Positions 21,182 to 30,618 of a stretch of DNA of 64,000 nucleotides are shown piece after piece. The notes beneath the pieces are model-generated. The model worked only from the letters and a program-made list of their open reading frames with translations, was not told the origin of the DNA and ran no database searches. The position numbers were made by a program, and so were the translations under genes. Source of the DNA: Planctomyces sp. SH-PL62 (GTDB lineage Bacteria; Planctomycetota; Planctomycetia; Isosphaerales; Isosphaeraceae); contig NZ_CP011273.1 in assembly GCF_001610895.1 (NCBI RefSeq), positions 1,488,001-1,552,000 of the forward strand. The letters are read 5' to 3'. Every line of letters begins with the position of its first letter. The stretch's first letter is position 1.

Positions 21182-22492
21182 TCAGGCGGGCGACCCGCCC
21201 GACCTGACCTCGCGGACGATCCCGCCGAGGGTGTGGCGGATCTCGCCGTCGACGAGCACGGTGTGGGCGCGGCCGCGGACTTCCCAGCCGGCGTAGGGGG
21301 TGTTCCGGCTCTTGCTGCGGAACTGGGCCGGGTCGACGGTCCAGGTCGTGGTGGGGTCGATGATCGTCACGTCGGCGTCGGCGCCGGGCTTGAGCGTCCC
21401 CTTGGGGATGTTGATGAGCCTGGCCGCGTTGATCGTGAGCTTGCGGAGCGCCTCGATCCAGGAGAGGTGGCCGGGTTCGATCAGGTGGGTCACGGTGATC
21501 GGCAGGAGGGTCTCCAGGCCGACGATCCCGAACGGGGCCTGGTCCAGCTCGCGCATCTTCTTCTCGCGGGCGTGGGGGGCGTGGTCGGTGCAGAGGATCT
21601 CGATCGCGCCGTCCTTGAGGCCCTCGATGACGGCGGCCACGTCCTCGGCGGTGCGGAGCGGCGGGTTCATCTTGAAGTTCGAGTCGAACGTCCGCAGCCG
21701 GTCGTCGGTCAGGCTGAAGTGGTGGGGACAGGCCTCGGCGGTGACCCGGATCCCCCGGCGCTTGCCTTCGCGGACCAGCTCGACGGCCCTCGCGGTGGAG
21801 ATGTGCTGGATGTGGAGCCGGCCGCCGGTGATCTCGGCCAGGCGGATGTCGCGGGCGACCATGATGTCCTCGGCGGCGGCGGGCATGCCCCCCAGGCCGA
21901 GCCTCATGGACTCGAAGCCCTCGTTCATGACGCCGCCGACGGTCAGCTCCATGACCTGGCAGTGCTGCATGATGACCAGGTCGAACATCTTCGAGTATTC
22001 GAGCGCCCGCCGCATGAGGCCGGCGTTGGAGACCGGTGAGCCGTCGTCGGTGAAGGCGACCGCGCCGCCGGCGACGAGCTGGCCGAGCCCCGCCAGCTCC
22101 TCCCCTTTGCGGCCCTTGCTCACGCAGCCGACGGGGTAGACGTTCGCCTGGCGGGCGCGTCTCCCCTGGAGGACCACGAACTCGGCGGTGGCCTGGGTGT
22201 CGATCGGCGGCAACGTATTGGGCATGCACGCGACCGAGGTGACGCCGCCGGCCAGCGCCGAGGCCGCCCCCGTCGCGATCGTCTCGTCGTCCTCCTGGCC
22301 GGGCTCGCGGAGGTGGACGTGGACGTCGATCAGGCCGGGAGCCACGATCAGGCCGCGGGCGTCGACGACGACGTCGGCCGCGGCGGCGGGACCGTCCGCG
22401 ATCCGGCCGTCGACGATCCACAGGTCGGCGATCTGGTCAAGCTCCTGGGACGGGTCGATGATCCTTCCGCCGGTGATCTGGATGGTCGGCAA
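21182..22492 (-). CDS. pyrC: Dihydroorotase
   Basis: 436 residues, type I (long, AllB/PyrC-like) amidohydrolase. Third step of pyrimidine synthesis: cyclises N-carbamoyl-aspartate. The metal-binding HxH is in IDVHVHLREPGQEDDETI, the substrate region in SVACMPNTLPPIDT, further metal His in VTAEACPHHFSL, and the catalytic Asp in CTDHAPHAREKK. The C-terminal cap ends TVLVDGEIRHTLGG. Placed last in the minus-strand pyrR-pyrB-pyrC set, 54 bases after pyrB. Confidence 0.96.
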   Translation of the reverse strand: MPTIQITGGRIIDPSQELDQIADLWIVDGRIADGPAAAADVVVDARGLIVAPGLIDVHVHLREPGQEDDETIATGAASALAGGVTSVACMPNTLPPIDTQATAEFVVLQGRRARQANVYPVGCVSKGRKGEELAGLGQLVAGGAVAFTDDGSPVSNAGLMRRALEYSKMFDLVIMQHCQVMELTVGGVMNEGFESMRLGLGGMPAAAEDIMVARDIRLAEITGGRLHIQHISTARAVELVREGKRRGIRVTAEACPHHFSLTDDRLRTFDSNFKMNPPLRTAEDVAAVIEGLKDGAIEILCTDHAPHAREKKMRELDQAPFGIVGLETLLPITVTHLIEPGHLSWIEALRKLTINAARLINIPKGTLKPGADADVTIIDPTTTWTVDPAQFRSKSRNTPYAGWEVRGRAHTVLVDGEIRHTLGGIVREVRSGGSPA

Positions 22493-22546
22493 GGCGGGGT
22501 TCCCCTTGGTTGGAAGCCTTCGTGGGTCGAGGACGGCGAGGCCCGA

Positions 22547-23560
22547 TCAGTCGACCGGGGGGGCGGCGTCCATCTTGCCGCTGAGGAGGTAAAGGACCGC
22601 CATGCGGACGGCCAGGCCGTTGCTGACCTGATTCAGGATCGCCGAATGCTTGCCGTCGGCGACCTCGGGGGTCAGCTCGACGCCCCGGTTGATCGGGCCC
22701 GGCGCCAGGATCAGGAGATCCGGCTTGGCCTTGCGGACCCGTTCCTGGGTCATCATGTAGAACTGCGAATATTCCCCGACCGACGGGAAGAGGCCCCCCT
22801 GCTGGCGCTCGAACTGGATGCGCAGGACGTTGATCACGTCGCAGCGGGGGAGGACGTCCTCAAGCCGGTAGGCGACCTCGCAGCCGAGCCGCTCCATCGC
22901 CTTCGGGACGAGCGTGGGGGGGCCGCAGAGGATGACCTTCGCCCCGAGCTTGAGCAATCCCCAGATGTTGGAGCGGGCCACCCGCGAGTGGGCGATGTCC
23001 CCCAGCAGCGCGACGGTCAGGCCCTCGACGTTCCCCTTGGCCCGCCGGATCGTCATCAGGTCGAGCAGGCCTTGCGTCGGGTGCTCGTGCGCGCCGTCGC
23101 CGGCGTTGATGATCGACGACGAGACGTGCTGGGAGAGCAGGTGGGGCGCCCCCGGCGTGGGGTGGCGGACCACCATCAGGTCGCAGCCCATCGCCTCGAT
23201 GTTCTTGGCGGTGTCGATGAAGGTCTCGCCCTTGGACAGGCTCGACACCTGGGCCGAGAAGTCCTGGACGTCGGCCGACAGCCGCTTCGCGGCCAGGCTG
23301 AAGCTGGTGCGGGTGCGGGTGGAGTTCTCGAAGAACAGGTTGAAGACGATCCGGCCCTGCAGCGCGGGGACCTTCTTGCGGCTGCGGTTGGAGATCTCCG
23401 AGAACGACTCGGCGGTGTCCAGGACGGCCAGGATCTCCTCGCGGGAGAGGTCCTCCAGGCCGAGCAGGTGCTTGCGGGTCCACACGGGGGGGGCGGGTTC
23501 GGAATCCGGGCCGCCGGCGGCCGGAGGTCGCGAGTCGGCGGCGGAGGGGGCGGTCGACAC
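22547..23560 (-). CDS. pyrB: Aspartate carbamoyltransferase catalytic subunit
   Basis: 337 residues. Condenses carbamoyl phosphate with aspartate. The carbamoyl-phosphate loop is [18 protein letters not shown], followed by the mobile-loop lysine region [37 protein letters not shown] and [19 protein letters not shown]. There is an N-terminal extension of about 25 residues rich in Ala/Pro. No pyrI regulatory subunit is present in the window, as expected for the PyrB type that pairs with a PyrC. Confidence 0.96.
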   Translation of the reverse strand: MSTAPSAADSRPPAAGGPDSEPAPPVWTRKHLLGLEDLSREEILAVLDTAESFSEISNRSRKKVPALQGRIVFNLFFENSTRTRTSFSLAAKRLSADVQDFSAQVSSLSKGETFIDTAKNIEAMGCDLMVVRHPTPGAPHLLSQHVSSSIINAGDGAHEHPTQGLLDLMTIRRAKGNVEGLTVALLGDIAHSRVARSNIWGLLKLGAKVILCGPPTLVPKAMERLGCEVAYRLEDVLPRCDVINVLRIQFERQQGGLFPSVGEYSQFYMMTQERVRKAKPDLLILAPGPINRGVELTPEVADGKHSAILNQVSNGLAVRMAVLYLLSGKMDAAPPVD

Positions 23561-23573
23561 GAAGGGGCTCCTC

Positions 23574-24131
23574 TCAGGAGGGGGAGAGGGTTTGTGGCGG
23601 GGGAGTCCTGACGATCTCGTCGGCCGGGTCGAGCGGCTGGAGCCGCACCCGGACGCGATCGAGGCGATCGGTCGCGAGCTTCAGCCCGACCACGTCGGGC
23701 TCGATCGGCAGTTCGCGCCAGCCGCGATCGACCAGCACGGCCAGGCGGATCCGCCTCGGTCGGCCCAGGTCGCACACGGCGTTGATCGCGGCCCGGATCG
23801 TCCGTCCCGTGAAAAGCACGTCGTCGACCAGTACGACGTCCGCGCCGTCCACGTCGAACGGGATCTCCGTGCCGCGCAGCACCGGCCACCGCGGAACCTG
23901 GTCGAGGTCGTCCCGGTAGAGGGTGATGTCGACGGCCCCGACGAGCGCCTCGCCACGGCCCATCGCGACGGCCTCGGCGGCCAGCCGCTCGGCCAGGGGG
24001 ACGCCCCGAGACCGCACGCCGATGAGTCGCACCGGGGTCTCGGGCGTCGAGCCTTCCCAGATTCGTCCGGCCATCGCCTGGATCAATCCGCCGGTCTGCC
24101 CGGCGTCGCAAACCCGAACATCATCGTTCAT
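23574..24131 (-). CDS. pyrR: PyrR, pyrimidine regulator / uracil phosphoribosyltransferase
   Basis: About 185 residues from ATG 24131 ([11 protein letters not shown]); a GTG nine bases further out is the alternative. The PRPP-binding motif [17 protein letters not shown] and [15 protein letters not shown] are characteristic. In Gram-positives PyrR binds pyr mRNA and attenuates transcription; in other bacteria it may act mainly as a phosphoribosyltransferase. Being first in the pyrR-pyrB-pyrC operon, 13 bases before pyrB, fits a regulatory role. I could not identify an attenuator hairpin in the 281-base upstream gap. Confidence 0.93.
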   Translation of the reverse strand: MNDDVRVCDAGQTGGLIQAMAGRIWEGSTPETPVRLIGVRSRGVPLAERLAAEAVAMGRGEALVGAVDITLYRDDLDQVPRWPVLRGTEIPFDVDGADVVLVDDVLFTGRTIRAAINAVCDLGRPRRIRLAVLVDRGWRELPIEPDVVGLKLATDRLDRVRVRLQPLDPADEIVRTPPPQTLSPS

Positions 24132-24412
24132 CAAGACCACCCCAGTCCTCTCCCGGCGCGTCTTCTCGATCAGACCGAAGTCTAGCAGACCGACGCGCGG
24201 CCGGACAAGCGACGCGGCGGCCTCGATCGCCCGGCGGCGTGCGGTCGTGCGGGATGCCCGTCTCGGATCCGTGGGCGCGAAGGCGGAAGGGGAAGGTCGG
24301 CGAGGCGCCGGGAGCGGGTCGGGTCGGACGCGATCCGTCTTCCCCCCAGGCGTCGGCCTCCGGTAGGATGGGGGGCGAATCCATCAGACCGCGATGAGGA
24401 GCCCCCGCCCTT

Positions 24413-25378
24413 ATGAAAATCCTCCTGGCCAACCCCCGAGGCTTCTGCGCGGGGGTGAACATGGCGATCGAATGCCTGGAACGCGCGCTCGAGTTCTTCG
24501 GGCCGCCGGTGTACGTCTATCACGAGATCGTGCACAACAAGTACGTCGTCGATCGCTTCTCCCGCCAGGGGACCGTCTTCGTCGAGACGCTCGACGAGGT
24601 GCCCGAAGGGTCGCCGCTCCTCTACAGCGCCCACGGGGTCTCGCCCGAGATCCGCGGCCAGGCCAGGGCCCGACGGCTGCTCGCCATCGACGCCACCTGC
24701 CCCCTGGTGACCAAGGTCCACCTGGAAGCGATCAAGTACGCCAAATCCGGCTACACCATCGTCCTGATCGGCCACGAAGGCCACGACGAGGTCATCGGCA
24801 CGATGGGCGAGGCGCCCGACCAGATGGTGCTGGTCGAGACCGCCGAGGACGTCGAGCGGCTGGAGCTGCCCAACCCGGAGAAGGTCGCCTACCTGACCCA
24901 GACCACCTTGAGCGTGGACGACGCCAACATCGTGATCGCCGCGCTTCGGAAGAAGTTCCCGAAAATCAACAACCCGCCCAAGGACGACATCTGCTACGCC
25001 ACCCAGAACCGCCAGGAAGCCGTCCGCGAGCTGGCGGCCCGCGCCGACCTGGTGCTGGTCCTGGGGAGTCAGAACAGTTCCAACAGCCGCCGGCTCGCCG
25101 AGATCGCGCTGTCGATGGGGATCCCGTCGCACCTGATCGACGGCGTTTCCGAGATCCTCCCCGAGTGGCTGGCAGGGGTGGAGACGGTCCTGATCACGGC
25201 CGGCGCCAGCGCGCCCGAGAACGTCGTCCAGGAATGCGTCGAGTTTCTCCAGCGGGAGTACGGAGCGACGTTCGACGAGGCCGTCGTCCGCGAGGAAGAC
25301 GTCCACTTTCCGCTTCCCAAGTCGCTCCGCGAGCTGCTCGCCAAGGGCGAACCGCCGGCCGCCGCGCTCCGGCCCTGA
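24413..25378 (+). CDS. ispH: 4-hydroxy-3-methylbut-2-enyl diphosphate reductase
   Basis: 321 residues. Last step of the MEP isoprenoid pathway, producing IPP and DMAPP with a 4Fe-4S cluster. The three cluster cysteines are in LLANPRGFCAGV, DATCPLVTKVH and DDICYATQNRQ. Substrate-binding motifs are YSAHGVSPEIR, IGHEGHDEVIGTMGE, TQTTLSVDD and SQNSSNSRRLAE. It starts at the first ATG after GGAGCCCC. It is monocistronic, divergent from pyrR and convergent with the following membrane protein (13-base gap). Confidence 0.97.
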   Translation: MKILLANPRGFCAGVNMAIECLERALEFFGPPVYVYHEIVHNKYVVDRFSRQGTVFVETLDEVPEGSPLLYSAHGVSPEIRGQARARRLLAIDATCPLVTKVHLEAIKYAKSGYTIVLIGHEGHDEVIGTMGEAPDQMVLVETAEDVERLELPNPEKVAYLTQTTLSVDDANIVIAALRKKFPKINNPPKDDICYATQNRQEAVRELAARADLVLVLGSQNSSNSRRLAEIALSMGIPSHLIDGVSEILPEWLAGVETVLITAGASAPENVVQECVEFLQREYGATFDEAVVREEDVHFPLPKSLRELLAKGEPPAAALRP

Positions 25379-25391
25379 TCCGGGCCGACGG

Positions 25392-26189
25392 TCACGGCGA
25401 GGGAGGGCGATCGGCCTCGGGCCAGGCCCGGACCGGCTCGCTCAGATCCTGATGGAAGGCGAGTCGGGGTCCTTCCGGCTCGTCGTCCGTCCGCTCCACG
25501 GCCACGCTCCGCACCTCCTCGTCGACGCGACGGAGGGCGGCGACGACCAGCGCGGCGACCTGGATCAGGCAGATGGTGTGGATCATCGTGTTGCCCATCC
25601 AGAGCAACTGGGCGTGGAGGCTGAACCGAGGGCGCATCTGCAACGGCCACCCCGCCTCCAGGTTCGCGGTCTCGCAGAACAGCAGCAGCCAGACCATCGC
25701 TCCCGTCGCGGCGAGCGACCTGGTGGATTTCGAGGATTCCTCCGCCGACTCGACCCCCAGATGGGCCAGGACGTCGCCCGAGAGCCCGGCCAGCAGCGCG
25801 AACTGCGCCCACCCCAGGGCCGACCCGAGCTGGTGCCGGAACCACGCGTGATCGCCGCGCATCTGCGGGTCCCCCAGGTCGAGGAACCAGCTGCCGACGT
25901 CCACCAGGCACATCGTCAGGAGCAGTCCCGCCCGACGCTGCCAGCCCTTGTGGTCCCAGGCGCCCCAGAGCACGGTCGCCCCGGCCAGCGTCGCCCAGGG
26001 GGTCAGCGTGGCGACGATCGTGGACAGCCCGAGACGCTCGGCCCAGATCAGGATGCGCAGATCCCCGAAACGGCCGACGACCCAGAGGAGGTCGAGGAGG
26101 CAGGCCGGGACCAGCCCGATGGCCAGCAGGAGGAACCCCAGGCGACACTGTCGGTACGTCCCGAGGAAGTCGCGTCGTTGGTCGATCAT
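25392..26189 (-). CDS. Polytopic membrane protein of unknown function
   Basis: 265 residues from ATG 26189 (MIDQRRDFLGTY). About seven hydrophobic segments can be seen, for example LGFLLLAIGLVPACLLDLLW, TPWATLAGATVLWG, LGWAQFALLAGLSGDVLAHL, LAATGAMVWLLLFCE and HTICLIQVAALVVAAL. It ends with a hydrophilic tail rich in Glu/Arg/Pro. No recognised family motif. It lies 95 bases downstream of another unknown gene on the same strand and may be co-transcribed with it. The open frame extends upstream, but the composition there is not coding. Confidence 0.7.
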   Translation of the reverse strand: MIDQRRDFLGTYRQCRLGFLLLAIGLVPACLLDLLWVVGRFGDLRILIWAERLGLSTIVATLTPWATLAGATVLWGAWDHKGWQRRAGLLLTMCLVDVGSWFLDLGDPQMRGDHAWFRHQLGSALGWAQFALLAGLSGDVLAHLGVESAEESSKSTRSLAATGAMVWLLLFCETANLEAGWPLQMRPRFSLHAQLLWMGNTMIHTICLIQVAALVVAALRRVDEEVRSVAVERTDDEPEGPRLAFHQDLSEPVRAWPEADRPPSP

Positions 26190-26284
26190 GCGGCGGCTCG
26201 CCCCTCTCGCGAATTCGTCCGGCGGCGCATCAGGATGAAAGGACAGGTCATCGTATCCCGCGACGGGGAGGATCGCCAAGTCCT

Positions 26285-26710
26285 TCAGTCGTCCCGGCCG
26301 CCGGTCGCGGGCGGATCGCCGAAGACGATCGCCGCCTCCCCCCAGGCGGACGCCGGCGCTGGCGGCAGCTCGATTTCGACGACGATCTCGTTGCGGGCCG
26401 CAAGCTCGGGAAGCTCCGCGCGGAGGCAGCCCGGGGACGGCTCCCGCCACCGCAAGGGCTCGCCATTGAAGGCGATCGACCGGACTCCGTGCGCGGCGTC
26501 CAGCACGAATCGGGCCCGGGGCGCCGCCGGGCCCGAGCCCGGAGGGCGGCCGAAGCGGCGGCTTAATCGTATGCGGCGGGGTGGGCGTCCCGACGGCCAG
26601 GGGAACGCCCGCCAATCGGCGGGGAGGCTCACCCGGAAAGGGGGCGAGGAGGGGTCTTCGGGGTCGCTCCCCTCCCACGCGGCGCGGAGCCGGATCGGGT
26701 GTTCGGACAT
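26285..26710 (-). CDS. Conserved-looking hypothetical protein, beta-rich
   Basis: 141 residues from ATG 26710 (MSEHPIRLRAAWEGSD). The sequence alternates short beta-like stretches: RLRAAWEG, FRVSLPADWRAFP, RIRLSRRFGRP, ARFVLDAAHGVRSIAFNGEPLRW and NEIVVEIELPP. This resembles the accessory jelly-roll domains of glycoside hydrolases, in which an FNG turn and a final VEIEL strand are common; that is inference. No signal peptide and no catalytic motif. A cAMP-receptor/FNR-type operator candidate lies upstream at 26818-26833. Confidence 0.6.
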   Translation of the reverse strand: MSEHPIRLRAAWEGSDPEDPSSPPFRVSLPADWRAFPWPSGRPPRRIRLSRRFGRPPGSGPAAPRARFVLDAAHGVRSIAFNGEPLRWREPSPGCLRAELPELAARNEIVVEIELPPAPASAWGEAAIVFGDPPATGGRDD

Positions 26711-26817
26711 GGCGCGAGTCCTTGATCGGTGGCGGTCGCCGGGCCGACGACGACCTGCAAATTTTGCATTGGTATGGTCGGAAACCTCGAGGAACAGTAT
26801 ATTCCGATTCTTCCCTG

Positions 26818-26833
26818 AGTGACCCACGTCACA
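26818..26833. promoter_or_regulatory. CRP/FNR-like palindrome AGTGA-N6-TCACA
   Basis: AGTGACCCACGTCACA has one mismatch to the CRP half-site consensus TGTGA-N6-TCACA. It lies between the divergent gene starting at 26710 and fabH at 26969. On the minus strand a good -10 box TATACT (26796-26801) is nearby, and the palindrome falls where the -35 would be. A second near-palindrome TGCAAATTTTGCA is at 26756-26768. Function inferred only. Confidence 0.4.
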
Positions 26834-26968
26834 ATCGGCGCCGTGCGTTGAGCCTATGAACTTCCGCGTGCAAGCACGCCTGGAGGTCGACTCTGCGACA
26901 TCTCACGACCGGGTCGCGGCCCCGCCCGGCACGCCCCGTCAACCGATCCTTGAGAGAGCCAAAGCAGT

Positions 26969-28054
26969 ATGGCCGGTACCAATGGTGAGATCGGCGGAGT
27001 CCGAGTCGCGGCTTCCGAGCCCCGTCCCTCGACCATGAGCAACGGGCAGGCGCACATCGCGCCCCGGACGCGCTCGCTGACCGGCGTCCAGATCCTCGGG
27101 ACCGGCAGCTACGTCCCCGAGAAGGTGGTCAGCAACCTGGACCTCCAGGACACCCTCGGCTTCGATCCCGAGTGGATCGTCAACCGGACGGGGATCCACG
27201 AGCGTCGGTTCGCGCTGCCGCATCAGGCCACGAGCGACCTCTGCGCCGAGGCCGCCGCCCGCTGCCTCCGCAACGCCGACTGCGACCCCGCCGACGTCGA
27301 TCTCCTGGTCCTGGCCACCTTCACGCCCGACATGGCGTTCCCCTCGACGGCCAATCTGGTCCAGGACCGGCTCAAGCTCAACTGCGCGGGGTTCGACATC
27401 CAGGCCGCCTGCGCCGGATTCGTCTTCGCCCTGGTCATCGGCTCGCAGTTCGTCGCGGCGGGGACCGGCAAGCGCGTGCTGGTGGTCGGCGGCGACTGCA
27501 ACAGCCGGGTCATCAACCCCGGCGACCAGAAGAGCTACCCCCTGTTCGGCGACGGCGCCGGCGCGGTGCTGCTGGGGCCGGGGACGAAGGAGCAGGGGCT
27601 CCTGGCGTATCAGATCGGCTCCGACGGCTCGGGTTCGGACCTCCTGACCCGCCCGGCGGGAGGAAGCCGGATGCCGCCGACCGCCGAGACGGTGGAGCAG
27701 GGGCTCCATTACCTGACGATGGACGGCCGGGCCATCTTCAAGTGGGCCGTCCGCATCCTCGCCGACTCCACCCTGACGGTCCTGGGCCACGCCGGACAGG
27801 CCGTCGGCGACGTGAAGTGGTTCGTCCCCCACCAGGCCAACGTCCGGATCATCCACGCCGCCAGCGATGTCCTGGGCTTCCACCGCGACGCCGTCTTCAA
27901 GAATCTCGAGCGCTACGGCAACACCTCCGCCGGCTCGGTCCCGATCGCGCTCGACGAGCTCAACCGGGCCGGTCGGATCGACCCCGGCGACCTGGTCCTC
28001 ACGTCGGGCTTCGGCTCGGGCCTGAACTGGGGCACGGTCCTCTTCCGCTGGTGA
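26969..28054 (+). CDS. fabH: Beta-ketoacyl-ACP synthase III
   Basis: 361 residues, 30 or more longer than usual because of a non-conserved N-terminal leader; ATG 27035 would remove 22 of these residues. Initiates type II fatty-acid synthesis by condensing an acyl-CoA with malonyl-ACP. The core runs LTGVQILGTGSYVPEKVVSN, WIVNRTGIHERR, then catalytic Cys148 in FDIQAACAGFVFAL, His in WFVPHQANVRII and Asn in RYGNTSAGSVPIAL. The C-terminal GFGSGLNWGTVLFRW is typical. No other fab genes are adjacent. A strong hairpin terminator follows 30 bases after the stop. Confidence 0.95.
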   Translation: MAGTNGEIGGVRVAASEPRPSTMSNGQAHIAPRTRSLTGVQILGTGSYVPEKVVSNLDLQDTLGFDPEWIVNRTGIHERRFALPHQATSDLCAEAAARCLRNADCDPADVDLLVLATFTPDMAFPSTANLVQDRLKLNCAGFDIQAACAGFVFALVIGSQFVAAGTGKRVLVVGGDCNSRVINPGDQKSYPLFGDGAGAVLLGPGTKEQGLLAYQIGSDGSGSDLLTRPAGGSRMPPTAETVEQGLHYLTMDGRAIFKWAVRILADSTLTVLGHAGQAVGDVKWFVPHQANVRIIHAASDVLGFHRDAVFKNLERYGNTSAGSVPIALDELNRAGRIDPGDLVLTSGFGSGLNWGTVLFRW

Positions 28055-28083
28055 GCCGAGACTCCCCGGCTTGAAGCCTTCGA

Positions 28084-28136
28084 AACGAGCGGGGCGTCCC
28101 GACCGAGGAATCGGCCTGGGACGCCCCGCGTTCGTT
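28084..28136. terminator. Bidirectional hairpin terminator
   Basis: Perfect 12-base stem GCGGGGCGTCCC (28089-28100) with GGGACGCCCCGC (28118-28129). The stem is extended by outer AACGA/TCGTT arms, and an inner CCGA/TCGG pair closes the loop. On the plus strand it is followed by TTCGTTTT. It lies between convergent fabH and the secreted-protein gene. Confidence 0.8.
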
Positions 28137-28150
28137 TTGATCGCGAGAGA

Positions 28151-29959
28151 TCAGGGTGCGATCGGCAACCGTCCGACCTTCCGCCGGGCGAACACGCCCG
28201 CGCCGAACTGGCCGAGGGCGTTGCGTCCGCCGGTGTCGTACGCCTTGCCGGTGACGTGGCCGGTGATCGACCCGTCGCCGAACGTGGCACCCTTCCGGTA
28301 GTCGCCCTGGTTCGGGGTGGTCGAGGCCGTCACGGTGCTGTTGATCAGGTCGCCGTGCTGCTTGTACGATCCGATCCGGCTGGGCTGCCGGAGGGGCGAG
28401 AGCCCCTGGCGGTAGGCCTGGTAGTCGAAGCCGGTGGCGATCGCGCTGTTCTGCACGTTGCCGTCGACGTTGACGTGGTCGATCGAATCGGTCGTGGTGA
28501 TCGAGGAGTTGACGATCGCCGTGCCGGGGGCGAGGGTGTTCGTCGGGTAGCCGATCCGCCGCAGGGAGACGTAATCGGGGTTCTGAGCGGCGATCGTGTT
28601 CACGTCGGCCGACCCGGCGACCAGCGAGCCCAACCGCCGGGCGCGAATGGCGCCGCTCTGGAGCCCGGCGGCGGCGTAGCCGGTGGAGCCCTGGGGGATG
28701 CCGTAGTTGGTGGCCGGCAGCAGGATCGTCTGCGTGTCGGGGTTCTCGTCGGTCGGCGCGGTCTCGGTGGAGGCCGTGTAGACGCCCGTGGGGTCGCCCA
28801 GGCCGCGATTGAACCGCAACTGGCCGATCGGGCCGGCGACGTCGAGGGCCACGCCGTCGGCCACGCCGCCGAACTCGGCCCGACGCAGGTGGTTCAGGCC
28901 GCTGTTCGCGGTCGTGAACGGGGTCGTGTCGCGCTGGGCCGTGAAGTTCTTGGCCGAGCCGCGGACCTTCAGGTTGTTGACGCCGACGGCCTGCAGCGAG
29001 GTGCGGCCGGTCGTGCCGACGACGTTGTAGAAGAACTGGTAGGCGGCCGGGGCGGGCCCCGAGGTGGGCACGCCGCTCCAGGTCTCGATCGTCCCCTGCT
29101 GGCTCCCGGTGACGTAGTTCGGCGGGAGGGCCGACTGGGTCGCCGAGACGATGCTGAAGTCCTGGACCACGCCGTTGATCGAGAACTGGATCCAGGGGGT
29201 CGTGACCGGCCCGGTCGGGATCGTCGAGTCGTCGCTGTTGTAGACCGAGTTGTAGATCGAGTCGAGGTAGATCGACGGCTTGACCCGGAGCGGCGAGTTG
29301 GGCTGGCCGATCTGGATCTGGTAGGGGGTCGGGGAGACGGCGGTGTCGAACAGGCCGACGACGTCGTGGAACTCGAGGACCTGGACGCCGCCGTAGAGGA
29401 AGACGCCGGTGTCCTCGGCGACCGCGGGCGTGACCATGCTGGTGAGGTCGAAGCCGTTGAGCTGGATCGACCGCACGCCGTCGGCGGCGATCAGCCGGTT
29501 GAACCGGACCGTGCCGCTGGTCGTGGTCCGCGTGGAGGCGACCGTCGAGCCGGTGACGTAGGTCGAATTCAGGCTCGAACCGACGATCTGGATGGTCGCG
29601 ATGTCGTCGTCGAGCGCGCCGTCGTTGGGCGTGGTGTCGGTGACGATGACCTTGCCCGGCCCGTGGACGGAGATCGTCCATTCGTTGCCGGCGCGGTCCT
29701 TGCCGGTGACCAGCTTGCCCTCGTTGCTCACCAGGGCGTTGGTCACGTCGTTCTGGCGATAGAGCGAGTAGGCCGCGACCGATCCCTGCCGTTCGTTGGT
29801 CAGGGGATTGCGGACGTACAGGTCGGTCGGCGTGTAGAGCGAGGGATACGCCCCGATGTTCGCCGCCATCAATTCCCGCCGCTCCAGGATCTCGAGACCC
29901 TGAAACCGGCCGCGCCGGGCCGAGGCGGACCGGCTGGACCCTCTCCGCGAGCTACCCAT
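28151..29959 (-). CDS. Large secreted planctomycete protein with LEPR-like N-terminus
   Basis: 602 residues. The N-terminus is Arg/Ser-rich and then reads LEILERRELMAAN, a variant of the LE-x-LE-x-R-x-LMA signal found at the start of many planctomycete surface proteins. The rest is Thr/Ser/Asn/Gly-rich with beta-strand repeats (VRFNRLIAADGVRSIQLNGFDL, VAGPIGQLRFNRG, AIVNSSITTTDSIDHVNVDG), consistent with an extracellular beta-helix or beta-solenoid. No enzymatic motif. The start is supported by GGGAAGGGAG upstream. It is probably exported and surface-exposed; no sortase or PEP-CTERM motif is visible at the C-terminus. Confidence 0.85.
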   Translation of the reverse strand: MGSSRRGSSRSASARRGRFQGLEILERRELMAANIGAYPSLYTPTDLYVRNPLTNERQGSVAAYSLYRQNDVTNALVSNEGKLVTGKDRAGNEWTISVHGPGKVIVTDTTPNDGALDDDIATIQIVGSSLNSTYVTGSTVASTRTTTSGTVRFNRLIAADGVRSIQLNGFDLTSMVTPAVAEDTGVFLYGGVQVLEFHDVVGLFDTAVSPTPYQIQIGQPNSPLRVKPSIYLDSIYNSVYNSDDSTIPTGPVTTPWIQFSINGVVQDFSIVSATQSALPPNYVTGSQQGTIETWSGVPTSGPAPAAYQFFYNVVGTTGRTSLQAVGVNNLKVRGSAKNFTAQRDTTPFTTANSGLNHLRRAEFGGVADGVALDVAGPIGQLRFNRGLGDPTGVYTASTETAPTDENPDTQTILLPATNYGIPQGSTGYAAAGLQSGAIRARRLGSLVAGSADVNTIAAQNPDYVSLRRIGYPTNTLAPGTAIVNSSITTTDSIDHVNVDGNVQNSAIATGFDYQAYRQGLSPLRQPSRIGSYKQHGDLINSTVTASTTPNQGDYRKGATFGDGSITGHVTGKAYDTGGRNALGQFGAGVFARRKVGRLPIAP

Positions 29960-30255
29960 GGAAGACTCCCTTCCCCAGCGGCCCTACCCCGGTCGCACTC
30001 CTCGGTCGCGGGACCGAGGAACGTCGCGGTGGGCCGCCCTCCGTGAATCGGTTGGTCATCCGGCCTGTCGGACCGACGCGCGACCCGCCCGGGCGGCGGC
30101 CGACCCTCCGAACGTGGAGGAGAACCGGAACCGTCGCTCAGCCACGACTCGCTTACGACTCTCTTGTTCGACGACCCTTGCAGGTCGACTTCAAGGGACC
30201 CGCGAGAATGGGGAGTCTCGGCGGCCGAGGGAATCGAGGGAAGGGGAAGGGCGGA

Positions 30256-30618
30256 TTAGTTCGAGGGGGAGGGAGGAAGCTGTTCGACGGCCTCCGCCTC
30301 CGCGTCGACGATCAGGAAATAGCGGTCGAGCTTCATGATATGGAGCAGGCCCTGGACGGCCGACTGGAGCCCGAAGAGGGCGATCCGACCCTCGTGCGTC
30401 TCGATCCGCCGCTTGAGGCCCACGAGGACCGCCACGCCGGAGCTGGACAGGTAGTCCACCCGGCTCATGTCGAGGGCCACGCGCGGCTGGGGCCGGTTCT
30501 GGACCAGGTCGAACAGCGCGTCGCGCAGCGGGGTGTTGCGGAAGTCGTTGAGTCCGGACGGATCGTTGAACGAGACGACCAAGACGCCCGATGCATCACG
30601 CGTGCTGAATGTGCTCAT
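30256..30618 (-). CDS. STAS-domain anti-sigma factor antagonist-like protein
   Basis: 120 residues from ATG 30618. A complete STAS fold: LVVSFNDPSGLNDFRN, PRVALDMSRVDYLSSSGVAVLVGLKRRIE with the conserved serine region that is phosphorylated in SpoIIAA/RsbV-type proteins, and ALFGLQSAVQGLLHIMKLDRYFLIV. Likely a cytoplasmic partner-switching protein. No cognate kinase or sigma factor is present in the window. It is divergent from the DUF2760-Hsp70 operon, with 328 bases between them. Confidence 0.9.
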   Translation of the reverse strand: MSTFSTRDASGVLVVSFNDPSGLNDFRNTPLRDALFDLVQNRPQPRVALDMSRVDYLSSSGVAVLVGLKRRIETHEGRIALFGLQSAVQGLLHIMKLDRYFLIVDAEAEAVEQLPPSPSN

